Shown here one piece after another: positions 57,160 through 64,000 of a stretch of DNA of 64,000 nt. Position numbers and translations under genes: made by a program. The stretch's first letter is position 1, and each line of letters begins with the position of its first letter. The stretch is from Siphonodentalium dalli. Lineage: Eukaryota > Mollusca > Scaphopoda > Gadilida > Siphonodentaliidae. The DNA lies in assembly GCA_032622095.1 (NCBI GenBank), contig CP136068.1:50338443-50402442 (forward strand). Reading direction: 5' to 3'. The notes beneath the pieces are model-generated. The model saw only the letters and a program-made list of their open reading frames with translations, was not told the DNA's origin and made no database searches.

Positions 57160-60100
57160 CTTCTTCTTCTTTCTTGTAATTTCCCTCGCTGATTTGTCGA
57201 GGCACCGAGACTTAGATGCAAGTCCGTGAAGTCCTAAACAATGTCAATAATCATCAATCAATAAGAAATCATCAATGGAATCATCAGTGGAACACATTCA
57301 CACGCGTCAATGTTAGTATGATTAGTTTATGCATTTGGCATTAGTTCATTTCAAGACATTGTTTGTTCGTATTAGTCATAGATATTTAATTTGTGCTGTT
57401 TACTTATTGAAAGTACATGTATATATTTTAATGTGTGTGGGAGGACCCAGGCTCTAGCATGAGGATGTCTTTAGTACGTTCGTTCTCTTGAGGTGGATCT
57501 TCTCCAGGAATTGTCTGCTGATGAGCTCGATCTTCTCCAGTTCTTGGATGCTTGGTGTGTAGATCTGTTTGATGTCTGCATGCGTTACGTCTAGGATGAG
57601 TTGTGTGAATGTATGTGGATCTTCGAGTGATATGGAGTCTTTCATTGTGTTGATTGTAGAGTAGATAATCTCTTTGGTATGGTATCTTATGTGCTCGTAG
57701 GTGGGGCATTCAGCGATGAAGTGTTGTCTCGTTTCAGGTGCAGTATTGCAGAGTTTGCATGTTGGGTTAATGTTGTGCTGGTTGAAGATGGCCTTGTTCG
57801 TCTGTAGTGTGTATGTCCCTGTCAGCAGTCTGGCTTTTATTTCAGCTCGGCTGGCGTCCTGTAGATTTGGTCTCACCGTGTTGTATACGTGGTGTGTCTT
57901 CTTGATGTTTACCGAGTGGGGGTTCAGATATTTGAGACTGGATTTTGTTTGTATCTCTTGCCTCCATCTCTCCTCTACCGTATAGGCTATCTTTGAGTTG
58001 AGGTCTTTCTTCCACTGTTCTTTTGGTGGGGGGTTGTTCAGCAGATGGTATGCCGAAGGTAGCCCATATATGTTCAAGATGTGGCGTACATTGGAGTACC
58101 AGCTATCGTCGTTGATGTTTCGGACCGCCAGTTGTCGTATCGCTATATCTCTCTCGGTACTGTCTTGGTGGCTTATGATGCGATGGAATAGATTGAGGGT
58201 ATTTCGATGGATGACTGTTGTGATTGGAATGATTCCCATGAGGGACAGCACTGCCACCGATGCTGTTCTGGTTGGGAAGTGCTGCATCTGACGAAGCATT
58301 CTGATTTGTTGTGATTCAAGTTTTTCCATTTGTGTGGTATTGATATGAAGCACTTCCAGTCCGTATGTAACTCTTGGGATGACGTAGAGCGACCAGAATT
58401 GGGCTTTCAGATGTTGTGTGACGCCGGTTTTCCCGTGTAGGCCTGCTCCCATGAGTGAGTAGGCACATCTTCTGCAGGAGTTTATCTTCGTGTCGACGTC
58501 TACGGAGTTGTCACGGTTCCTGTCGATGCCGAGATGTTTTACGACTGGAGGTGAGTTGATAGTGTTGTTGAATAGGGAGAGTGGATGTTGTGGTTCTGCT
58601 TTCTTCTGAAGGTATTTGATGACCGCACTCTTTTCCGGGTTAATCCCATACCGTTCTGAACTGGAGTAGGTTTCTACCTTAGTTAGCATTCGTTGCATGT
58701 CTGCGGAGTTGTGAGCCAGGAGAGCGATGTCGTCTGCACATGTAATGTGTGGGATTTGTATGGTCCCGATTGTTGCTCCGGTGTATTTGTCTTCTAGGTC
58801 CAATAGTAGAGGGTTGTTGAAGTGTTTATAATGTAATGAGGAGAGCACGCCTCCTTGCCGGACACCCTGTTGTATCTTGAAGCAGCCCGACAGCTGTCCG
58901 TTCCATTTTACCTTTGACGTGGCACCATCGTAAAGATTTTGTATGAGTGTCCATTCCTTTCCTCGAACGCCGTCATGGAAGAGTTTGCTTAGTAGGAGGT
59001 TGTGGTCGACTACATCAAATGCTTTTTGAGCATCTAGAGTGGTGAGAATCAGGTTTTTCTTCTTTATTTTAGCTTCGTTGATGGTTTCAGTGACAATGAG
59101 TGCTGCGTTGAGTGATGACCTGCCTTTGGTGAAGCCAGTTTGGAGTTCTGATTGTTTTCTTTCAAATACTGGGGCATGCCGCTTGCTTAGGACATGCTCC
59201 AGGGTCTTCAGTAAGGTTGTTGTGACTGTGATACCTCTATAATTTGAGGGGTTGTGAACATCGTTCTTTTTATGGACTGGTGTGATGAATCCTTCTTTCA
59301 GTATCTGTGGGATAGATCCATCACGTAGGAAACTATTCAGCAGGTCCGTCAAATACGGGGTGATGATGTTTTTCGCCATCTTCAGGTGTTCAGCTGTCAG
59401 TCCCATCACATCAGCAGCCTTGTTGTTGTTGAGACTCGCAATTGCAGCAGTGACTTCATCGGGAGTTATCACTTCGTACCGCTGCTCGGTTGAGCATAAT
59501 TGTTCGATGAAGGGCAAGTCCATTTCGATACGCGTCTTGTGCGCTTTATCAAAGTTCGGATTGTCCGAAGGAGTTGCTAGCCCAGCAAAGTGCTTCTTCC
59601 ATCCATCCAGGATGTCCTCGGAAGTTGATAGGGTGCTGTTGTCCACTATTAGTTCGGTTATAGGATCGGTTGAAGTTTTCCTTTGCATGCTGACTAGACG
59701 ATGGAATGATTTTGGGTCTCCAGACGCCGACATGATTTCCTCGAGACATTCGCGTCGTCATTTCGCTGCTTCTTGCCGGAACAATTTGCTTAATCCTTTC
59801 TTCTTCTTCCTCATTTCGATGTACATCGGGTTCGGATGTACTGGTCTCCCAGCTTCTTTCCAGGTCCACAGTGCTTTTCTGTTGTTATCCACAGCATGCT
59901 TAATTTCTGCGCTCCATGGCTTCGGTTGCTTTGGTTTCACAACAATCTCATGTTTGTAACTGGGAATGCTTGCTCTGGTCGCTTTCTGTAACGTGGCGAT
60001 TAGGTGATGGATTTGAAATAATGTATCCGCTTTGGTTGTGGGTGAAGCTGGAGGTGGAAGTAGGTTGTCTTTGATGGTTGCGATGTAGAGTTGTTTGTCG

Positions 60101-60224
60101 CATTGGTTCCATTTTGGTTTTGGGTGTATGACGATGCGTTGTTTTTTCTCTGTGGTGGATATTGTGAGTGACGACAATACTGGTGTATGGTCGGAGGTGT
60201 TCGTTTCGTGTTCGTCTTCTGCAA
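57160..60224 (-). mobile_element. 5'-truncated non-LTR retrotransposon (LINE)
   Basis: The element runs on the minus strand. Its 3' end is a short hairpin-like segment (CTCGGTGCCTCGACAAATCA, GCGAGGGAAATTACAAG) followed by an (AAG)n tail at plus ~57158-57175. Its 5' end is lost inside the endonuclease domain near 60224, where it meets a hAT-like terminus (60222-60315). A matching target duplication is not visible, so the 5' side may have been altered after insertion. Coding content is described in the ORF2 entry. The clade is not resolved; C-terminal zinc-like motifs of this kind occur in several non-LTR groups. Confidence 0.9.
57454..60224 (-). pseudogene. LINE ORF2: endonuclease tail, reverse transcriptase, C-terminal CCHC
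   Basis: One frame spans the region with a single in-frame TGA at 59758-59760, a likely CGA-to-TGA decay. Before it the frame shows NTSDHTPVLSSLTI, the C-terminal SDH motif of the AP-like endonuclease, then a linker. After it, 759 codons carry reverse-transcriptase blocks: NPSNYRGIT (~161), LTTLDAQKAFDVVDH (~230), QGVRQGGVLSS (~289), ADDIALLA (~333) and KHLGI (~399). The catalytic box is CADD, not Y/FADD, so the first residue is replaced. Near residues 659-676 a C-x2-C-x8-H-x4-C motif matches the zinc-like motif near the C-terminus of many LINE ORF2 proteins. The intact product would nick DNA and copy its own RNA in the nucleus. This copy is dead: truncated, with a stop codon and a changed active-site box. 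Confidence 0.9.
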
Positions 60225-60315
60225 AATTGGCCAATGGCCAATGTTTTTTCGAAAATGGCCAAACTAAAATTAATTTGGCCAAACGTTTGGTCAAACATTT
60301 TTTTACACCAAAATC
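60222..60315. mobile_element. hAT terminal fragment related to 4558-5713
   Basis: CAAAATTGGCCAATGGCCAA, TTTTTTCGAAAATGGCCAAA and TAATTTGGCCAAACGTTTGG align with the left subterminal region of the element at 4558 (CCAAATTAGCCAATGGCTAA, TTTTTCGAATTTGGCTAA). The terminal CAGTGTTCGCGC is missing, replaced by the LINE. No partner end is found downstream. Confidence 0.7.
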
Positions 60316-60339
60316 GGAAATCTAATTCAAAAACCCAAA

Positions 60340-60815
60340 TTGATTTTATTACGTGAGCTACATGAGAACCACATTTATAGTATGAGCAGCTGTTAATTGA
60401 TTACTAGTAGGTGATACAGCTTAATGGGTAACAAAAGGCCGTGTATTATAATTTATCAAACAATGTAATAAAAAAGTAAGATGGTGGGTATAGGTGGTGG
60501 GTAGTGGTATATTGTCAAGTAACAATGGTGGTGGTTAACATAATGTGGTTACGTAGTCACCAAGTATGGGCCCGGTTTCAAGGAAATCAGACCCAATGCT
60601 ACCATTTTTTATGTTTTATATTGTGGATGCGGATCTTACGTCGTGATTTTAATGCTTGATTTAATCTAGTTTAGTTCAAGTGGAATAGTTTCTTTTCTCA
60701 TACCTGCAAATTATAATAACTTCCCACCTGCTGATTACAGACATTATTACAATCATTTTCTTTCAGCTGATATTACTAACGATATTGAATTGTTCACCGA
60801 GTATTGATGATAAAT
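60340..60815. other. No gene seen
   Basis: Simple GGTGGGTA-type sequence near 60480-60535 and otherwise unremarkable DNA. Confidence 0.5.
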
Positions 60816-62352
60816 CAGTGTTTCCGCTAGAGTCCCTTTTGTGGCCCTTTCCCCTCACCCAAATTTCCCCTCTAACCCACGGATTAACGGCTACATCACC
60901 TGTGTATCTGCCACTAAATAACACCAACAGGGAATGATAACCGAGGATAATTGTATTGCCCGCTAACGCTGATCACATGTTAACAATTTTTGCATAAATA
61001 GAATGCTTTCAGGTCTACACACATCAACAATTGTTGCGTTATTCTGAAAGATATCGAACTGGACATCGCTAAAAGCCATGTGGTTGATTCTGCCTGGTTA
61101 TGTAGAGATTATATGCATGTTGTCAAAGAACAGACTGTTCCGTCTGGTTCTTATTTATGATTATGTGAACGAGGTCCAGATGTTACCATCTGAAGGGTGA
61201 TCAGTAATGTATTACACTAATTTACCCGCCGATTTAGCTTGATGTTTTGTCGTAACATTTACTAGTATGATATCAATGGTAATCTGGTTATATTCAGTAC
61301 TAATTTACTAGTATGATATCAATGGTTATCTAGTTATATTCAGTACTAATTTACTAGTATGATATCAGTGTTAATCTGGTTATATTCAGTACTAATTTAC
61401 TAGTATGATATCAATGGTTATCTGGTTATATTCAGTACTAATTTACTAGTATGGTATCAATGGTTATCTGGTTATATTCAGTACTAATTTACTAGTATGG
61501 TATCAATGGTTATCTGGTTATATTCAGTACTAATTTACTAGTATGATATCAATGGTTATCTGGTTATATTCAGTGCTAAATGACAACAACCTTACATTAC
61601 TTAACCCTTCAAATTGTTAAAAAATAAAGCACAACCTTAACTTTATCTACTTATGTTACCGTATGCATTCAGAACTTGGATTTAATTTTTGACTGATTTA
61701 CTATCGGTAAATAGATGATACGCAGTCTGTTGATGGACTGAGAAGGGGTACCATTCCCCGAAGTCTAGCTTTGTATTACCCACATACTGCGAGTAAAGGG
61801 GGATGTCATGTTAAGGATACGCGATTCGTAATTGCCTATTAAAATGTGGAACAGCTGATCAAAGTAGCTGCTCATGGTGTCAACATTGTGGTTGGTTATG
61901 TCGATGGCGTACTTCAGTGAGTTATTTTACCTGGTCAATTTCCGAATGGGCTTCTTCAGTAACCGCAACAGAGGTACCGCATGATGTTGGTGAGACCGTT
62001 TAGCGTTTTGCTACACACATCGTCGACCGACTCGATCACTTTGTCGATCTCATCAAACAACGAGCAGTTGAAGAATGTGCTTCTATTTCCGGTCGCACCC
62101 TCAGTAACAGTTTGTGACTTTAATTGTTCAATCGCTTTCCGATTCAACTCAGTTTTTGATGCAACGATGCCTATGATAAGCAGTAATATATATGTAAAAA
62201 TAAGATGAGTTTGTTGAACATTTTATTTTTTATTTTTGCACTTAAAATGTTTCAAAAAAGAGTCAAAATGAGAAAAATCGCTCACTTCATGACTGAGAAG
62301 TCCCCCATCGGCTATAGGGGTACCATACCCACAAGCCCTAATGGAAACACTG
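60816..62352. mobile_element. hAT-like bracket (possible element enclosing an exon)
   Basis: CAGTGTTTCCGCTAGAGTCC at the left and its partner ...GGGCTTGTGGGTATGG read inversely at the right (CCATACCCACAAGCCC, then TAATGGAAACACTG) share a perfect 10-bp terminus. Both termini have hAT character. GATAAAT directly abuts both ends (60809-60815 and 62353-62359), one base short of the usual 8-bp duplication. The interior holds a 46-bp tandem repeat and a convincing coding exon (61956-62170), but no transposase. Either a non-autonomous hAT carries gene sequence, or two separate hAT ends happen to bracket the exon. Confidence 0.55.
61257..61578. repeat. 46-bp minisatellite, 7 copies
   Basis: The unit TTTACTAGTATGATATCAAT, then GGTTATCTGGTTATATTCAG and TACTAA is repeated with one to three changes per copy, inside the hAT-like bracket. 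Confidence 0.95.
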
Positions 62353-62741
62353 GATAAATAGGGAAACCACCCATCACTAATGGTCACTGTTTATAAAAGA
62401 CTGGGAAGACTCACTTTAGACTTACAATAAAACTCATGGCAGAAGTAGACAAGGGTTAACATGATCACGGTGACGTAGGTATGCATAAAGTCCTTCCGTA
62501 TCAAAAACCCAAGAACAACCTGAAAAAACACAGTAGATATGTCAGTTGGTTTCATGGAAGACAGTCAGGCTATCATTTACAACAACACACTTTTTTTCAT
62601 AATATGGAATAAGATAAATCGATATGCCTACACTGTACATATTTCCAAATCCGTATGACCCCCATGGGTGATACGCATTCCGATGACGGACGCTGAAGTC
62701 TCATGAAGTAAATGACGCTCGCCTCTACCATGAAACCGAAA
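61956..62741 (-). CDS. 3' part of a multi-exon membrane-protein-like gene
   Basis: Three minus-strand exons fit together in phase. Exon A (62741-62639) follows TTATTTTATAG and contains VEASVIYFMRLQRP and MGVIRIWKY; its donor is GTACAG. Exon B (62519-62426) follows TTTTTTCAG, reads VVLGFLIRKDFMHTYVTVIM then LTLVYFCHEFY, and ends at a consensus GTAAGT donor. Exon C (62170-61956) follows TTATCATAG, reads IVASKTELNRKAIEQLKSQ, FFNCSLFDEIDKVIESVDD and ends NIMRYLCCGY-stop. Phases are 0 (A-B) and 1 (B-C); introns are 119 and 255 bp. Exon B is a probable membrane segment, and exon C is hydrophilic and may form helices. I do not recognise the family. Upstream exons would lie beyond 62741, where a tandem array fills the intron. 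Exon C lies inside the hAT-like bracket 60816-62352. Confidence 0.55.
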
Positions 62742-62849
62742 CTATAAAATAAAAGCATCATCACACAGGACAAAACAAGCCAAATCTGATTTTGAATAAA
62801 CCTTGTTAGTCTTTATTTTCAAGTAATAGATTCTAGGATTGGTGGCATG

Positions 62850-63493
62850 TAATAAACACAGAACAACACGTGTATGTATTAATGCCATTCTCACAGTCTG
62901 TGTATACAAACACATGTAATAAACACAGAACAACACATGTATGTATTAATGTCATTCTCACAGTCTGTTTATATACGGGGTACTACGATTGAATGCTAGA
63001 TAATAAACACAGAACGACACATGTATGTATTAATGTCATTCTCACAGTATGTGTATATACGGGGTACTACGATTGGATGCTAGATACTAAACACAGAACA
63101 ACACGTGTATGTATTAATGTCATTCTCACAGTGTGTGTATATACGGGGTACTATGATTGAATGCTTGATAATAAAGACAGAACAACACGTGTATGTATTA
63201 ATGTCATTCTCACAGTCTGTGTATATACGGGGTACTACGATTGAATGTAATAAAGACAGAACAACACATGTATGTATTAATGTCATTCTCACAGTCTGTG
63301 TATATACGGGGTACTACGATTGAATGTAATAAACACAGAACAACACGTGTATGTATTAATGTCATTCTCACAGTCTGTGTATATACGGGGTACTACGATT
63401 GAATGCCAGATAATAAACACAGAACAACACATGTATGTACTAATGTCATTCTCACAGTCTGTGTATATACGGGGTACAACGATTGAATGCTAG
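62850..63493. repeat. ~84-bp tandem repeat, about 8 copies
   Basis: The unit is AATAAACACAGAACAACACA, TGTATGTATTAATGTCATTC, TCACAGTCTGTGTATATACG, GGGTACTACGATTGAATG and CTAGAT; two copies lack the last ~8 bases. The first copy is diverged. The open frames of 63-72 codons on both strands are by-products. Confidence 0.95.
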
Positions 63494-64000
63494 ATAATAA
63501 ATTAATAAATTAAGAAGGAAATGAAGATCAAGCAATCCATCAGATTATGAAATTCTGCAAATTGACGGATTTTAACGAGGGCGTTGCTATCGATATGGGC
63601 TATTAATTTGTGTCCACCTAATCGAAGGGGCGTAACTCTAAATTAATTGTGTCCACCCAATCTGAGCAGGTCTGCGAATTTGAGTCAAACTGGTCGAACG
63701 AAAAATAGGATGCAAAATTATGAAATTTGCAGGGCTGTCTAAGTGGCGTAACTCTAATTTTATCGTAGTATACACCTCGCAATGATTACAGGTAAAATAT
63801 TGCTTTTATGACCCTTATTCGTTCACGACTTCAGCCCAAATTTCGAAAACTTGGAAGGGGCTATATGATCGCGTCCCTGTCATATACATGTAGATGCCCG
63901 CTGGGTGGCACCGCACGAAATTGCAAGGATTTCCTAGTGGGCGCCATGGTTCTGGCTACGCAGTCGAGTTAGTAACAAAAAGTTTTATTTTGACACACCA
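63494..64000. other. No gene seen
   Basis: A loose direct repeat (TTTGTGTCCACCTAATC/ATTGTGTCCACCCAATC, GGCGTAACTCTAA) occurs near 63610-63760. No exon is recognised; the window ends in unannotated sequence. Confidence 0.5.

Overview
This is a gene-poor, AT-rich stretch of a eukaryotic nuclear genome, most likely a marine invertebrate and probably a mollusc. The guess at a mollusc rests on repeat style: ACATGTACATGT-rich DNA, repeat leaders built from GTCCGTCCG and TCTGTCTGTC runs, and arrays carrying GGCCGCCAGnnGCCATCTTGG blocks. I see no operons, rRNA, CRISPR or bacterial gene signals. Almost every open frame longer than 60 codons is either chance or a by-product of tandem repeats. Counts and boundaries below were made by eye.

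Left third (1-27000). A non-autonomous hAT element with perfect 8-bp target duplications lies at 4558-5713. A degenerate ~187-bp satellite (7140-10742) flips orientation near 10070 and carries two clean insertions: a 629-bp element with TTTATT duplications and a 630-bp poly-G-ended element with 9-bp duplications. A GC-rich small reading frame (10768-11163) abuts it. A palindromic TA-flanked MITE sits at 16990-17202. A broken, internally inverted SGNH-hydrolase-like fragment (17325-17735) touches a higher-order satellite built from 515-bp and 718-bp units. That satellite is present in both orientations (17740-18965 forward, 20596-25170 reverse) and decays at its outer edge.

Middle (27000-51200). 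This part holds many foldback or palindromic elements, a dispersed family of ~70-bp near-perfect hairpins (five copies in the window), a second copy of the TA-flanked palindrome, and TTAA-flanked MITEs. It also holds tandem arrays with units of ~160, ~122 and 45 bp, and two CCAGGTGTACC-type minisatellites, one of them an inverted pair.

Right part (51200-64000). A damaged minus-strand exon with convincing coding character lies at 52169-52701, perhaps HtrL/YibB-like. A 24-bp minisatellite (54632-55678) happens to encode an octapeptide repeat. A 5'-truncated, dead non-LTR retrotransposon with an AP-endonuclease tail and reverse transcriptase lies at 57160-60224. A second hAT-like bracket spans 60816-62352. 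Three phase-compatible minus-strand exons (62741 down to 61956) form the best candidate for a live host gene. Its last exon lies inside the hAT bracket, which is the most puzzling feature here. There is no functional pathway: the window is mainly a record of transposition, satellite growth and inversion around one or two gene ends.
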